A DNA stretch of 64,000 nt from Parvibaculum sp. (GCA_017642695.1 JAEPQD010000002.1:1063425-1127424), one strand, 5' to 3'; shown: positions 16,831 through 27,371, numbered from the stretch's first letter. Notes: generated by a model from the sequence alone, not told the origin. Numbers and translations: made by a program.

Positions 16831-17742
16831 CTAGTCCGCCGCCTGTGCGGCCATCCGGATTTCCTCCAGAATGCGCGCGGCTTCGCTGCCCGCAACACGG
16901 GAAATGTCGTCCTGATATTTGAGGAGCGCGCCCAGCGTGTCGTTGACTGACTGCTTGTCGAGGGAGACGGTGTCGAGTGCGGTGAGCGCTTCCGCCCAGT
17001 CTATGGTCTCGGCGATACCGGGGTTTTTGTAGAGGTCCAGCTCGCGCAGCTTCTGAACGAAGGCGACGATATCACGGGAGAGCTTTTCCGGTGTGCCGGG
17101 GGCCTTCAGTTTCAGGATGGCGAGCTCGCGTTCCGCGTCCGGATAGTCGACCCAGTGATAAAGGCAACGGCGTTTCAGCGCGTCATGGATTTCACGTGTG
17201 CGGTTCGAGGTCACAATCACGACGGGCGGGTGCTCCGCCTTGATGGTGCCGATCTCGGGAACGCTGACCTGAAAGTCGGACAGTACTTCGAGGAGATAGG
17301 CCTCGAAGGGTTCGTCGGTCCGGTCGAGTTCGTCGATGAGGAGAACGGGCGGGCCGCCGGCGGAGGGCGCCAGCGCCTGCAGGATCGGGCGGCGGATGAG
17401 GAAGCGCTCGGAGAAGACGTCCTTGCCAAGTTCGGAGCGGTCCTCGACGCCTTCTGCCTCTGCGAGGCGGATCTCGATCATCTGCGCCTGGTAGTTCCAC
17501 TCATAGACAGCCGCCCCCGTATCGAGGCCTTCGTAGCATTGCAGGCGTATGAGACGGCGGCCGAGCGCATCGGCGAGCACCTTGGCGATCTCGGTCTTGC
17601 CGACGCCCGCCTCGCCCTCGAGGAGGAGGGGACGACCCATCTTGAGCGCAAGGAAGATCACTGTCGCGAGGGAGCGGTCGGCGACATAGTTGCCGCGCGC
17701 AAGCAGTTCGACGGTTTCGTCGATATTGGCAGGTAGCATCAT
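16831..17742 (-). CDS. coxD: MoxR-family AAA+ ATPase (CoxD-like)
   Basis: 303-residue AAA+ chaperone-like ATPase. Walker A is GEAGVGKTE at about residue 42, Walker B is LLIDELDRTDE at about residue 137 and sensor 1 is IVTSNRTREIHDAL. MoxR/CoxD ATPases act with the VWA protein encoded next to them to remodel and activate a metalloenzyme; in carboxydotrophs CoxD helps assemble the hydroxylase active site. It lies between coxM (37-bp gap) and coxE (1-bp gap). Confidence 0.92.
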   Translation of the reverse strand: MMLPANIDETVELLARGNYVADRSLATVIFLALKMGRPLLLEGEAGVGKTEIAKVLADALGRRLIRLQCYEGLDTGAAVYEWNYQAQMIEIRLAEAEGVEDRSELGKDVFSERFLIRRPILQALAPSAGGPPVLLIDELDRTDEPFEAYLLEVLSDFQVSVPEIGTIKAEHPPVVIVTSNRTREIHDALKRRCLYHWVDYPDAERELAILKLKAPGTPEKLSRDIVAFVQKLRELDLYKNPGIAETIDWAEALTALDTVSLDKQSVNDTLGALLKYQDDISRVAGSEAARILEEIRMAAQAAD

Positions 17743-17779
17743 GGGCCCAATCTAGGCCGTTCAGGCCTCGCTCGCCAAG

Positions 17780-18577
17780 TCAGCTTGCCGCCGCTACGGC
17801 GCGCTTCGCCATGACAGTGACCAGATGGGCGCGGTATTCGGCGCTACCGTGAAGGTCGCTGTTGATGCCCTTGGCCGGAACCTTGATGTTCGCGACGGCA
17901 TCCGGCGACCAGCTCTTCGCGAGGGCCTCTTCCATTTCGGCAACGCGAAAGACGCCGTTCTGGCCAGCGCCGGTGACGGCGACACGGACGCCCCAGGGGC
18001 CCTTCGAGACGAAGACACCGACCATGGCGTAGCGCGAGGCCGGGTTGCGGAACTTCATGTAGGCGGCCTTTTCGGGGTGCGGGAAGGTGACTTCCTTGAT
18101 GATCTCGCCGTCCTGAAGTGCCGTCTCGAACATGCCGGTGAAGAATTCATCCGCTTCGATGAGACGCTTCGTTGTGTGGATCTTGGCGTCGAGGCCGAGG
18201 CAGGCGGCGGGGTAGTCTGCCGCCGGGTCGTTGTTCGCTATGGAGCCGCCAAGCGTTCCCATGTGGCGGACGGCGGGATCGCCGATCCAGCCCGCGAGAT
18301 CAGCCAGCGCAGGATTGTGTTTCCTGACGTCCGGTGAAGTGGCGACCGTCGCGTGGCGCGTCGCCGCGCCGATCATGACGGCATCGCCCTCGGCGCGGAT
18401 AAAATCCAGTTCCTTGATGCCGCCAATATCGATGACGTCGCTCGGCATGGCGAGGCGCTGCTTCAGCGTCGGGATCAGCGTCTGGCCACCTGCGAGGATT
18501 TTCGGGTCATCCGCCTTGCCGAGCAGGGCTTCGGCATCCGCCAATGTCTTCGGGCGCTCGTAGTTGAACTGATACAT
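17780..18577 (-). CDS. coxM: Aerobic CO dehydrogenase-like FAD-binding subunit
   Basis: 265-residue flavoprotein subunit of a xanthine-oxidase-family hydroxylase. It passes electrons from the 2Fe-2S subunit to the acceptor. FAD-binding motifs are [15 protein letters not shown] at about residue 29 and [18 protein letters not shown] at about 100; the C-terminal CO dehydrogenase flavoprotein domain follows. The ATG at 18577 has an AAGGAGA site and lies 10 bp after the coxL stop. Transcript order S-L-M is that of form II clusters. Confidence 0.93.
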   Translation of the reverse strand: MYQFNYERPKTLADAEALLGKADDPKILAGGQTLIPTLKQRLAMPSDVIDIGGIKELDFIRAEGDAVMIGAATRHATVATSPDVRKHNPALADLAGWIGDPAVRHMGTLGGSIANNDPAADYPAACLGLDAKIHTTKRLIEADEFFTGMFETALQDGEIIKEVTFPHPEKAAYMKFRNPASRYAMVGVFVSKGPWGVRVAVTGAGQNGVFRVAEMEEALAKSWSPDAVANIKVPAKGINSDLHGSAEYRAHLVTVMAKRAVAAAS

Positions 18578-18587
18578 CTGCGTCTCC

Positions 18588-20969
18588 TTATTCGGCGGCG
18601 GCGCGCGGAGCGGCGCTTTGAAGCGCTTCCCAGACTCGCGCGGGCGTTGCGGGCATTTCGATGTCGCGGATACCGAGTGCGTCGGTAACGGCGTTGATGA
18701 TGGCGGGGGGCGAGGCGATGGCACCGGCTTCGCCGCACCCCTTCATGCCAAGTGGATTGGACGGACAGACCGTCTTCGTGAAGCCGAGGGTGAAGCTCGG
18801 CAGGTCGTCCGCGCGGGGCATGCAATAGTCCATGTAGGAGCCGGTGACGAGCTGGCCGGAGTCCGGATCGTAGACGCCGTGCTCCAGCAGGGCCTGACCG
18901 ATGCCCTGTGCGATGCCGCCGTGAACCTGGCCCTCGACAATCATCGGATTGATGACGGTGCCGAAATCATCCACTGCAACGAATTTCACGATCCGCGTTA
19001 TGCCGGTATCAGGATCGATCTCGACCTCGCAGATATGGCAGCCGGCGGGGAAGGTAAAGTTGGTCGGGTCGTAGAATGCGCCTTCCTTGAGGCCGGGCTC
19101 GATGTCGGCTGAGGGGAAACCATGCGCCGTATAAGCGGCGAGCGAAAGCTCAGCCCAGGCGAGAGACTTGTCTGTGCCCTGGACGGTGAAGGTACCGTTC
19201 TCGAACACGATGTCTTCAACGGCAGCCTCCATGAGGTGGGCGGCGATCTTCTTTGCCTTGGTTTCGATCTTGTCGAGAGCGCGAACGATGGCGCTCATAC
19301 CGACGGCGCCGGAACGCGAACCATAGGTTCCCATGCCGAACTGCACCTTGTCGGTGTCGCCGTGAACGATCTCGACGCTATCGAGCGGCACGCCGAGACG
19401 CGAGGCGACGAGCTGCGCGAAGGTCGTCTCGTGGCCCTGGCCGTGGCTGTGCGAGCCGGTCAGTACTTCGATGTTGCCGGTCGGATTCACGCGGACTTCC
19501 GCGCTTTCCCAGAGGCCGACGCCCGCGCCGAGCGAGCCGACAGCGGCGGAGGGCGCAAGGCCGCAGGCCTCGATGTAGGACGAAAAGCCGATGCCGCGCA
19601 GCTTGCCGCGCGAGGCTGCTTCGGACTTGCGGGCGGCGAAGCCCTTGTAGTCGATCGCTTCCAGAGCAGCGTCGAGCGACGCTTCGTAGTCGCCGGCATC
19701 GTAGTTCATGATGACGGGCGTTTGGTGCGGGAAGGTCCGGACGAAATTGCGGCGGCGCAGCTCCGCCGGATCGATGCCGGTTTCGCGTGCGGCAGTTTCG
19801 ACGATACGTTCGACGAGATATGTGGCCTCTGGACGGCCTGCGCCGCGATAGGCGTCGACGGGGGCAGTGTGCGTATAGACGCCGTCGACTTCCACATAGA
19901 TCGCGGGAAAGTCGTATTGACCGGAAAGCAGCGTGCCGTAGAGGTAGGTCGGCACCGAGGCTGAGAAGGTCGAGAGATAAGCGCCGAGATTGGCGATGGT
20001 CTTGACGCGGAGGCCGAGGAATTTGCCGTCCTTGTCGAGAGCCAGTTCTGCGTGGCTCAGGTGGTCGCGTCCATGCGCGTCGGAGAGGAAGGCTTCGGAG
20101 CGGTCGCCGGTCCATTTGATGGGGCGGCCGACTTTCGCCGCAGCCCAGACGCAGGCCGTTTCTTCCGCATAGATGAAAATCTTGGAACCGAAGCCGCCGC
20201 CGACATCGGGGGCAACGACGCGAAGCTTGTGCTCGGGTGCCACGCCGACGAAGGCGGAGAGCACAAGGCGGGCGACATGCGGGTTCTGGCTCGTCGTGTG
20301 GAGCGTGTAGATGCCGGAGCCCTTGTCGTATTCGCCGATGGCGGCGCGGGGCTCCATCGCGTTCGGGATCAGGCGGTTGTTCGTGAGGTCGAGCTTCACC
20401 ACGCGATCCGCCTTTGCGAAGGCGGCTTCCGTTTCTGCCTTGTTGCCGAGTTCCCATTCGAAGCAGGTGTTGCGGGGTGCTTCGGTATGAACCTGTGCAG
20501 TCTTTTCGTCCTGGCAGGTGGAGAGCGCGACGGCGGCTGGCAGGGCCTCGTAGTCGACATCGATGAGTTCGGCTGCGGCGCGCGCATCGGCAAGCGTTTC
20601 CGCAACGACCATGGCGACGTGATCGCCGACATAACGCACCGTATCGAAGGCGAGGACCGGATGTGCGCCTGCCTTCATCGGTGTGCCGTCTTTCGAGGTC
20701 ACAGTCCAACCGCAGATCAAGCCACCGAGACCGTCATCGGCAACATGCTTGCCGGTGAAGACGGCGACGACGCCGGGCGCCGCTTCGGCGGCCGAGGTAT
20801 CTATCGATTTGATGCGGGCATGAGCATGCGGCGAGCGGAGAAAATAGGCGTAGGTTTGGCGTGCGCGGGCGATGTCGTCGGTGTAGTGGCCATTGCCCGT
20901 GATGAAGCGAAAATCCTCCTTGCGGCGGACCGGCTGGCCGATGCCTTCTGCGGCGATTGCTCCGGACAT
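18588..20969 (-). CDS. coxL: Form II CO dehydrogenase-like molybdopterin subunit
   Basis: 793-residue catalytic subunit that binds molybdopterin cytosine dinucleotide. It starts with [20 protein letters not shown], typical of CoxL, has the aldehyde oxidase/xanthine dehydrogenase a/b hammerhead early, then the molybdopterin domains ([24 protein letters not shown]). The active-site loop reads AYRGAGR at about residues 370-376, the form II signature, and not AYxCSFR of genuine form I CO dehydrogenase with its Cu-binding Cys. Form II enzymes have uncertain substrates; CO oxidation should not be assumed. Confidence 0.94.
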   Translation of the reverse strand: MSGAIAAEGIGQPVRRKEDFRFITGNGHYTDDIARARQTYAYFLRSPHAHARIKSIDTSAAEAAPGVVAVFTGKHVADDGLGGLICGWTVTSKDGTPMKAGAHPVLAFDTVRYVGDHVAMVVAETLADARAAAELIDVDYEALPAAVALSTCQDEKTAQVHTEAPRNTCFEWELGNKAETEAAFAKADRVVKLDLTNNRLIPNAMEPRAAIGEYDKGSGIYTLHTTSQNPHVARLVLSAFVGVAPEHKLRVVAPDVGGGFGSKIFIYAEETACVWAAAKVGRPIKWTGDRSEAFLSDAHGRDHLSHAELALDKDGKFLGLRVKTIANLGAYLSTFSASVPTYLYGTLLSGQYDFPAIYVEVDGVYTHTAPVDAYRGAGRPEATYLVERIVETAARETGIDPAELRRRNFVRTFPHQTPVIMNYDAGDYEASLDAALEAIDYKGFAARKSEAASRGKLRGIGFSSYIEACGLAPSAAVGSLGAGVGLWESAEVRVNPTGNIEVLTGSHSHGQGHETTFAQLVASRLGVPLDSVEIVHGDTDKVQFGMGTYGSRSGAVGMSAIVRALDKIETKAKKIAAHLMEAAVEDIVFENGTFTVQGTDKSLAWAELSLAAYTAHGFPSADIEPGLKEGAFYDPTNFTFPAGCHICEVEIDPDTGITRIVKFVAVDDFGTVINPMIVEGQVHGGIAQGIGQALLEHGVYDPDSGQLVTGSYMDYCMPRADDLPSFTLGFTKTVCPSNPLGMKGCGEAGAIASPPAIINAVTDALGIRDIEMPATPARVWEALQSAAPRAAAE

Positions 20970-21009
20970 GGAATGGCCTCCTCCCCTTGAGGTTTTCTCC
21001 GTTTCTTTC

Positions 21010-21474
<465 letters not shown>

Positions 21475-21515
21475 TCGCGTACCTCCCTGTATGAGCCTGT
21501 TGGCTTGGCCTCTTA

Positions 21516-21531
21516 CGGAAACGGGTTTCCG
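21516..21531 (-). other. Hairpin between coxG and coxS
   Basis: CGGAAA/TTTCCG arms (21516-21521 and 21526-21531) with a 4-nt loop in the coxG-coxS spacer. No U tract follows, so it is more likely a processing or stability element, if functional at all, than a terminator. Confidence 0.35.
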
Positions 21532-21592
21532 CCGTATTTTCTAGAGTCTCGGCTGCCTGCGCTTCGCCGTCAAGTTCGCGCTGCCGTCCATG

Positions 21593-22243
21593 TCAGAAGC
21601 CGATGAACCAGAGCAGCAAGATGAGAGCGATTATCAAAAGAGGACCCCAGACCCAGGGTGAGAAGCTCATGCCCGCTTCCTCGTCCGGCATCATGGGAAC
21701 GCCGGTTGGCGAAATCGCGTCTCGGTCCGGCGACTTCGTCGGAATACCGTGTTCCATTTCGCTGATGAGTTCAGGCGTTTCCGAAGTGGCGGGCTCGACC
21801 TTGCTGCCGCCGGCGAGCTTCGAGAAGTTGCCGAAGAATTCTTCGGACATGCGGGAGGCCGTGGAGTCGATGAAGCGTTGGCCAATCTGAGCGAGCTTGC
21901 CACCGACCTGGGCATTTACGGTGTAGGCGAGGAGTGTGCCGCCGTCGGCTTCCGTAAGCGTTACCCTCGCCGATCCCTTGGCGAAGCCCGCGGCGCCACC
22001 ATTGCCTTCACCCGAGATCGTGTAGCCGTTTGGCGGGTCGATGTCGGAGAGTTTCACCTTGCCTTTGAATCGGGCGCTTACAGGACCAACCTTGGCCTTG
22101 GCAACAGCTTCGAACTCGTCATCCGAGATCTTGTTGACGGTTTCCGCACCCGGAATCGATTTCCGCAATACTTCCGGGTCGTTCAGTGCCGCCCAAACTT
22201 CCTCTCGCGGAGCCGGAATCCTGTATTCACCGGACATTTCCAT
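21593..22243 (-). CDS. coxG: CoxG-like SRPBCC protein with C-terminal membrane anchor
   Basis: 216 residues. Residues 1-150 form the SRPBCC domain of the CoxG family (YRIPAPREEVWAALNDPEV, IPGAETVNKISDDEF). After a Pro/Asp-rich linker comes one C-terminal membrane segment (PLLIIALILLLWFIGF). CoxG anchors aerobic CO dehydrogenase to the inner membrane, so this protein should tether the CoxLMS complex there. It is the first gene of the cluster, with AGGAGA before the start and a promoter about 60 bp upstream. The ATG two codons in is an alternative start. Confidence 0.9.
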   Translation of the reverse strand: MEMSGEYRIPAPREEVWAALNDPEVLRKSIPGAETVNKISDDEFEAVAKAKVGPVSARFKGKVKLSDIDPPNGYTISGEGNGGAAGFAKGSARVTLTEADGGTLLAYTVNAQVGGKLAQIGQRFIDSTASRMSEEFFGNFSKLAGGSKVEPATSETPELISEMEHGIPTKSPDRDAISPTGVPMMPDEEAGMSFSPWVWGPLLIIALILLLWFIGF

Positions 22244-22305
22244 CTGGGCGTCTCCTTTTTGTGACCTCGCGCGGCGCCGTTGAAGGTCCGCATTGTAGTG
22301 TTGGC

Positions 22306-22333
22306 ATTATACGTAGGTCAGGACGAGCGTCAT
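22306..22333 (-). promoter_or_regulatory. Promoter of the cox cluster, inside the 3' end of the mrp operon
   Basis: On the minus strand ATGACG (22328-22333) and a perfect TATAAT (22306-22311) are separated by 16 bp. The -10 box overlaps the stop region of the last mrp gene. Start of transcription would be near 22299, giving a leader of about 56 nt to coxG. Confidence 0.6.
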
Positions 22334-24001
22334 ACCCAGCAGAACCGCGATCCACAGCACCATTGACCCTGTTGGCCATGTACGGGCCAAGAGGCCCTGT
22401 GGGCCATGCGCGCGGTAGATGCCGACGAGCATCCGGTCAACTCGATGAAGTGCGACGCGAGCCGCGAAGCGCCACGTGCCTGTAACGGCATGACGAACCC
22501 CACCGACGACAGAGGGTAGCACGCGGCGATAGCTCCAGTCGAAGTCGAGATTGGTCGAGCGCAATTCAGGAGGATATACGCCCGTCTTCATCAAGACGGC
22601 GAAAGCGAGCGCGGAGAAGAAGAGCAACTGAAGCTGAGTAACGACATGGCTCGTCGTGTAGGGCTCGTAGACGACATCGTAGGGCAGCAGTGCGTAGAGC
22701 GGCGCCGGATACACACCGATACCGATGCAGAGAGCTGCGGTAAGGCCCATCGCAAGAAGCATGTGACGCGGTGCTTCCTTGGGCCGCTTGCCACTGTCAT
22801 GCGCAAAGAAGGCGAAGTAGGGAATCTTGATACCCGAGTGGTGAAAAACACCGGCAGAGGCGAAAAGCAGGATCAGCCAGACAATGAAATGTCCTTCGTT
22901 TGCGCTCGCGCTCAGAATCAACGACTTCGAGATGAAACCCGAGAAGAGCGGGAAGGCAGAAATCGAGGCCGCACCGATGACGCAGAAGACCATCGTCCAG
23001 GGCATGGTCTTGTAGAGGCCGCCAAGTTCGGAACCCTTGGCAGTGCCCGTTCGAAAAAGGACCGCGCCAACACTCATGAAAAGCAGGGCTTTGTAGAGAA
23101 TGTGGCAGAAGGCATGTGCCGCAGTGCCGTTGAGTGCGAGCGGAGTGCCGATGCCGACCCCGACGACCATGAATCCCAACTGGTTGTTCAGGCTGTAGGC
23201 CAGGACTCGTCGGAGATCGTTTTCGATGACGGCGTAGAAGATCGGAAACAGGGTCATGACGGCGCCGATATAGATCAGAATTTCCGTCCCCGGAAAGCCG
23301 CGTGCGAGGGCATATACAGCAAGCTTCGTCGTGAAGGCGGAAAGCATGACGGTGCCGGTAACCGTTGCCGCCGGATAGGCGTCCTGTAGCCAGTTGTGAA
23401 GCAGCGGAAAGGCGCACTTGATGCCGAAGGCAAGGAAAATCGCCCAGGTCGCGTAACTTCCGAGATCCATCTGTGTGAAGGAGACCGTTCCCGTTTCGCG
23501 ATAATAGAGGACGATACCCGCGAGAAGGATCACTCCAGATCCGACCTGGATGATCAGGTAACGCATGCCGGTCGCATAGGCACCTTCAGTCCGCCGAGCC
23601 CAGATCAGGAAGACCGAGGCAATTGCCGTACCCTCCCAGAAGACGAACAGTGTGACGAGGTCAGCGGCAAAAACCGCACCGATGGCTGACCCTGCATACA
23701 GAAGACCGGCGACCTGCTGGATTGTGTCACGCACGTGCCATGCGTAAATGGCAGTGAGGAACGCGGCGATCGAGAATATGAGGCCGAAGATGCGGGACAG
23801 ATCGTCAATCCGCATCAATCCGATATGCAACCCCATGAGGTTGTAGGGACTGAAGGTTCCTTCCGGCAATGTCCAGAAGACGCCGACACCGGCGATCGGG
23901 ACCAGAAGTACAAGGGTCTGCCTGAGAGTTCCCTTGGGTAAAAAGGGTAATATCAGAGCCGCGGCGAAATAAAGCGTAGCGGGGGTCAGCAACTCAGGCA
24001 T
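22307..24001 (-). CDS. Mrp-type antiporter subunit D-like (third NuoL/M/N homologue)
   Basis: 564-residue polytopic membrane protein of the proton-conducting NuoL/M/N-MrpA/D superfamily. Conserved charged residues are visible: Glu in FVFWEGTAIASV (TM5), Lys in AFGIKCAFPLLHNWLQDAYP (TM7), Lys in FTTKLAVYALAR (TM8) and Lys/His in FCHILYKALLFM. The C-terminus has an extended hydrophilic stretch and one last membrane segment. It is the last gene of the Mrp/Mbh-like operon, overlapping the 118-residue protein gene by 8 bp, and ends 63 bp before coxG. Start ATG at 24001; a GTG or ATG further upstream would overlap more. Confidence 0.88.
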   Translation of the reverse strand: MPELLTPATLYFAAALILPFLPKGTLRQTLVLLVPIAGVGVFWTLPEGTFSPYNLMGLHIGLMRIDDLSRIFGLIFSIAAFLTAIYAWHVRDTIQQVAGLLYAGSAIGAVFAADLVTLFVFWEGTAIASVFLIWARRTEGAYATGMRYLIIQVGSGVILLAGIVLYYRETGTVSFTQMDLGSYATWAIFLAFGIKCAFPLLHNWLQDAYPAATVTGTVMLSAFTTKLAVYALARGFPGTEILIYIGAVMTLFPIFYAVIENDLRRVLAYSLNNQLGFMVVGVGIGTPLALNGTAAHAFCHILYKALLFMSVGAVLFRTGTAKGSELGGLYKTMPWTMVFCVIGAASISAFPLFSGFISKSLILSASANEGHFIVWLILLFASAGVFHHSGIKIPYFAFFAHDSGKRPKEAPRHMLLAMGLTAALCIGIGVYPAPLYALLPYDVVYEPYTTSHVVTQLQLLFFSALAFAVLMKTGVYPPELRSTNLDFDWSYRRVLPSVVGGVRHAVTGTWRFAARVALHRVDRMLVGIYRAHGPQGLLARTWPTGSMVLWIAVLLGMTLVLTYV

Positions 24002-24350
24002 CGACACTCTCCCGCCCGAGGTCGGCATCTGGATGTTCTTCGGATTCGACGGTCAACGGTGCGTAATAGTCTTCTCCACGTTTCAGGAATACGCGCAAAC
24101 CTTTCGCAGCGATAACGAGAGCCGCACACATAAGGAAACCGTAGAAACCGTAAAACCCCGGGATGTTCTCGACAGGAAAATAGCTGTGCTTGTGATAGAG
24201 AAAGTCGGCGAGCGCCAGCGCGCCGCAGACAAGAGCGAGCGCCCAGACGAGGCGGTCAACGTTTCGTTTGTCGTCCACCCACAGGAGCTGGCGACTGAGC
24301 CAGGGAAGACGCGCAGGATCGTCCGCAGGGGGGATGTCGGAACCGGTCAT
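23994..24350 (-). CDS. Small two-helix membrane protein of the mrp operon
   Basis: 118 residues with two predicted membrane helices (LVWALALVCGALALADFLY and YGFYGFLMCAALVIAAKGL), a cytosolic Pro/Asp-rich N-terminus and an acidic C-terminus. It is not one of the canonical MrpA-G subunits. It overlaps mrpD-like genes on both sides (4 bp upstream, 8 bp downstream), so it is translationally coupled and probably an accessory subunit of the complex. No further function assignable. Confidence 0.75.
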   Translation of the reverse strand: MTGSDIPPADDPARLPWLSRQLLWVDDKRNVDRLVWALALVCGALALADFLYHKHSYFPVENIPGFYGFYGFLMCAALVIAAKGLRVFLKRGEDYYAPLTVESEEHPDADLGRESVDA

Positions 24351-25855
24351 GGCATGCTCTCCGGCAGGATCTGGATGCTGAGCAGATATTCATAGAGGCC
24401 GCCAACTGCGAAAAAGAGGACGAGGCAGCCGATTGCCGTTACGCAGATGGGGATGAGGCAGAGGAGAGGCGCTTCCTCAACGCCCTCGCGGACAGGAGCG
24501 GCCGCGGCGCCAAGGGAGTGAGCCACCTGTCCCCGTGGCGGCGCGAAGAACGCGCGCGCGGGAATAGGGAGGAGATAGGCTACGTTCAGCAATGAACTCA
24601 GCATCAGCACCCCGATGATGACGATTTGGCCCGCATCTGCGGCGGCGAGCATGAGATACCACTTGCTCCAGGCACCACCGAAGGGCGGCAGGCCGATGAT
24701 GCTGAGTGATGCAATGGCGAAACAGATGAAGGTGATCGGCATCTTGCGTCCGAGCCCATCGAGTTCGCTGATCTTCGTTTTATGGGCGGCGACGTAGATC
24801 GCACCTGCGCACATGAAGAGGGTGATCTTGCCCATAGCGTGCATGACGATGTGCATGGAGCCGCCGATCACGCCCATCTGGCTTGCCAACGCGACGCCGA
24901 GCGTGATGTAGGAGAGCTGACTCACCGTCGAATAGGCAAGCCGCGCCTTCAGGTCGTCCTTGGTGAGGGCAACAATGGAAGCAATGAGGATGGATGCGGC
25001 CGCAAGCCACATGAGCCATTCGGCCGCGCCGGTCTTTCCGAGAAAACCGACACCGAAAATATAGGTGCCGACCTTCAACATGGTGAAGACACCGGCTTTC
25101 ACGACGGCGACGGCATGGAGAAGGGCGCTTACAGGCGTAGGCGCCACCATCGCAGCTGGCAGCCACCGATGGAAAGGCATGAGCGCCGCCTTGCTAATAC
25201 CGAAGGCGAAGAGCGCGAGAAGAAACGGTACGTAAGCCGGATCAATCTTGCCTTCGAGAATGCCGCCTGCGCGGAAGTCCATCGTGCCTGCGATGTTCCA
25301 GGTCCAGATGACCGCGACCAGCAGGAAGAGGATCGAGGTCGTCATCAGGATGGCGAGGTAGACGCGTGCGCCCTTTCGCGCTTCCGGCGTTTCCTTGTGG
25401 GCGACCAGCGGGTAGGTCGAGACCGTCAGCACTTCGTAGAAGATGAAGAGCGTAAAGAGATTACCGGAGAACGCGATGCCGAGTGCGGCGGCTATGGCAA
25501 TGGCGAAGCAGATATAGAAGCGGGTCTGGTTCTTTTCGTTCGCTCCGCGCATATAGCCGATCGAGTAGATCGCGGTCGCAATCCAGAGGCCGGAGGCGAC
25601 CGTCGCAAAAAGCATGCCGAGAGGTTCGACCTCGAAGCGAAGTACGAGCCCCGGCATAACTTCGAGCAGGGTGACGGCCGGGCGCGCGCCGTCGATCACG
25701 GCATCCAGCAGTGCGAGGACTGCAGCGAAGGTTGCGAAAGAGGCGAGGACGCTTGCACCATCGCGCAGGTTCGGTCGATTGCCGAGCGCCGCGACGACGA
25801 ACGGCGTCAGTGCCGGAATGGCTATGGCGAGAAGAAGAATGTTTGCGTCGGTCAT
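24347..25855 (-). CDS. Mrp-type antiporter subunit D-like (second NuoL/M/N homologue)
   Basis: 502-residue polytopic membrane protein of the NuoL/M/N superfamily. Conserved features are Glu in FTLFIFYEVLTVSTYP (TM5), Lys in GISKAALMPFHRWLPAAM (TM7), the following VAPTPVSALLHAVAVVKAG and the His/Lys of MHAMGKITLFMCAGA. These residues form the transmembrane proton path. It lies between the first MrpD-like gene (7-bp gap) and the small membrane protein gene (4-bp overlap). Two further homologues in the operon make it one of three antiporter-like subunits. Confidence 0.9.
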   Translation of the reverse strand: MTDANILLLAIAIPALTPFVVAALGNRPNLRDGASVLASFATFAAVLALLDAVIDGARPAVTLLEVMPGLVLRFEVEPLGMLFATVASGLWIATAIYSIGYMRGANEKNQTRFYICFAIAIAAALGIAFSGNLFTLFIFYEVLTVSTYPLVAHKETPEARKGARVYLAILMTTSILFLLVAVIWTWNIAGTMDFRAGGILEGKIDPAYVPFLLALFAFGISKAALMPFHRWLPAAMVAPTPVSALLHAVAVVKAGVFTMLKVGTYIFGVGFLGKTGAAEWLMWLAAASILIASIVALTKDDLKARLAYSTVSQLSYITLGVALASQMGVIGGSMHIVMHAMGKITLFMCAGAIYVAAHKTKISELDGLGRKMPITFICFAIASLSIIGLPPFGGAWSKWYLMLAAADAGQIVIIGVLMLSSLLNVAYLLPIPARAFFAPPRGQVAHSLGAAAAPVREGVEEAPLLCLIPICVTAIGCLVLFFAVGGLYEYLLSIQILPESMP

Positions 25856-25862
25856 CGGCTAC

Positions 25863-27371
25863 TCAATCCTCCCACAGAATTTGCGATGAGCCGATGAGCA
25901 TGTCCGCGGCGCGACTTGCGGCAGCGCTTGTCGTCATGGCGTTTATGCCAAACCAGATCGACATGGCGACCAGAACCCAGGTGGGGATGAGCATAGAGAG
26001 TGGAGCCTCCTTGCGAACCGTGCCTTCAGGTGCGGATTGCAAATAGGCGGTTTCTACGACGCGCCAGACATAGATGATGGCGAGGAGCGACGATGCCATG
26101 ATGAGGAGTGCGACGGGCCACCAGCCGAGTTCGAGCGCGGCCAACACAAGATACCATTTACTTACGAAGCCGACGGTGAGTGGCAAGCCGATAAGGCTGA
26201 ATCCCGCGACAACGAATGCGGCAGTCGTCCAGGGCATGTCGCGGCCGACACCGCGCAGACTCGATATGGAACTCGTGCCGGCCATCAGGACATAGCAGCC
26301 CGCCACCATGAAAAGTGCACCCTTCGTAACGGCATGGTTGAAGAGGTGAATGATGGCCGCTGTCAGGCCGGTATCCGTGAGGAAGGTGAGGCCGAGCAGT
26401 ATGTAGCCGATCTGTGCGACACTTGAATAGGCGAGCATGCGCTTCAGGTCGTCCTGGAAGATAGCGACAAGCGACGCAGCGAACATCGCAAGGATCGCGA
26501 GCGGCAGGACGACCATCTCAAGCGTCGCTGCCTGGAACTCGTAGTCGAAGCCGAAGACCGTAAACATGAAGCGCAGCATCACGTAGACGGCGACTTTTGT
26601 GGCCGTTGCCGCGAGGAAAGCCGTGACTGCGGACGGGGCGAAGCTGTAGGCATTTGGCAGCCAGAGATGCAGCGGGAACATGGCGAGCTTCAGTCCAATG
26701 CCGATCAGAATGAAGACAAAGCCCATATGAACCGTGCTGCTGTCGCCATGGGCCGCAATTCTCACCGCAAGGTCGGCCATGTTGAGCGTGCCCGTGACCA
26801 TGTAGAGCATGCCAATGCCGATGACGAAAAACGTCGCGCCGACAGTTCCCATGATGAGGTAGTTGTAGGCGGCAGTGAGTGCGCGCTTGTTACGCCACGC
26901 GCCCGAGGCAACCAGCGCGTATGTCGAAAGCGAGGAAATTTCGAGGAAGACGAACACGTTGAAGGCGTCGCCCGTGATCGTGACGCCGAGAAGACCCGTC
27001 AGGCAAAGCAGAAAGGCCGTATAGAAGAAGCTCTGACGCTCTGCAGGTATCTCGGCTGCGACGCTGCGCCGTGCGTAGGGCAGGACAATTGCCGCCATGC
27101 CGGAAACGATCATCAGCACGAAAGCGTTCAGCACATCGACGCGATACTCGATACCGACCGGCGGCGCCCATCCGCCCATCTCGTAGGAGATGATGGTGCC
27201 GCCAAAGGTTTTCGTGAAAAGCGAAAGTGCGATCAGGAAGGTGAGCCACGAGACAATTGTCGCAAAAGCCCAAGAACGCGATCCGCGGCCGAGCATGGCA
27301 CAGAGAGGTGCTGCGACGAGCGGGAGCACGACCTGCAGAGCTGGCAGGTTCGTTTCGATCAGAGCCATCAT
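25863..27371 (-). CDS. mrpD: Mrp/MnhD-type antiporter subunit D
   Basis: 502-residue NuoL/M/N-superfamily membrane protein directly after mrpC, the canonical mrpD position. Conserved residues are Glu in VFVFLEISSLSTYALVASG (TM5), Lys in GIGLKLAMFPLHLWLPNAY (TM7), Lys in ATATKVAVYVMLR (TM8) and NHAVTKGALFMVAG. MrpD is the principal Na+/H+ exchange subunit with MrpA in known systems. It overlaps mrpC by 4 bp. Confidence 0.92.
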   Translation of the reverse strand: MMALIETNLPALQVVLPLVAAPLCAMLGRGSRSWAFATIVSWLTFLIALSLFTKTFGGTIISYEMGGWAPPVGIEYRVDVLNAFVLMIVSGMAAIVLPYARRSVAAEIPAERQSFFYTAFLLCLTGLLGVTITGDAFNVFVFLEISSLSTYALVASGAWRNKRALTAAYNYLIMGTVGATFFVIGIGMLYMVTGTLNMADLAVRIAAHGDSSTVHMGFVFILIGIGLKLAMFPLHLWLPNAYSFAPSAVTAFLAATATKVAVYVMLRFMFTVFGFDYEFQAATLEMVVLPLAILAMFAASLVAIFQDDLKRMLAYSSVAQIGYILLGLTFLTDTGLTAAIIHLFNHAVTKGALFMVAGCYVLMAGTSSISSLRGVGRDMPWTTAAFVVAGFSLIGLPLTVGFVSKWYLVLAALELGWWPVALLIMASSLLAIIYVWRVVETAYLQSAPEGTVRKEAPLSMLIPTWVLVAMSIWFGINAMTTSAAASRAADMLIGSSQILWED

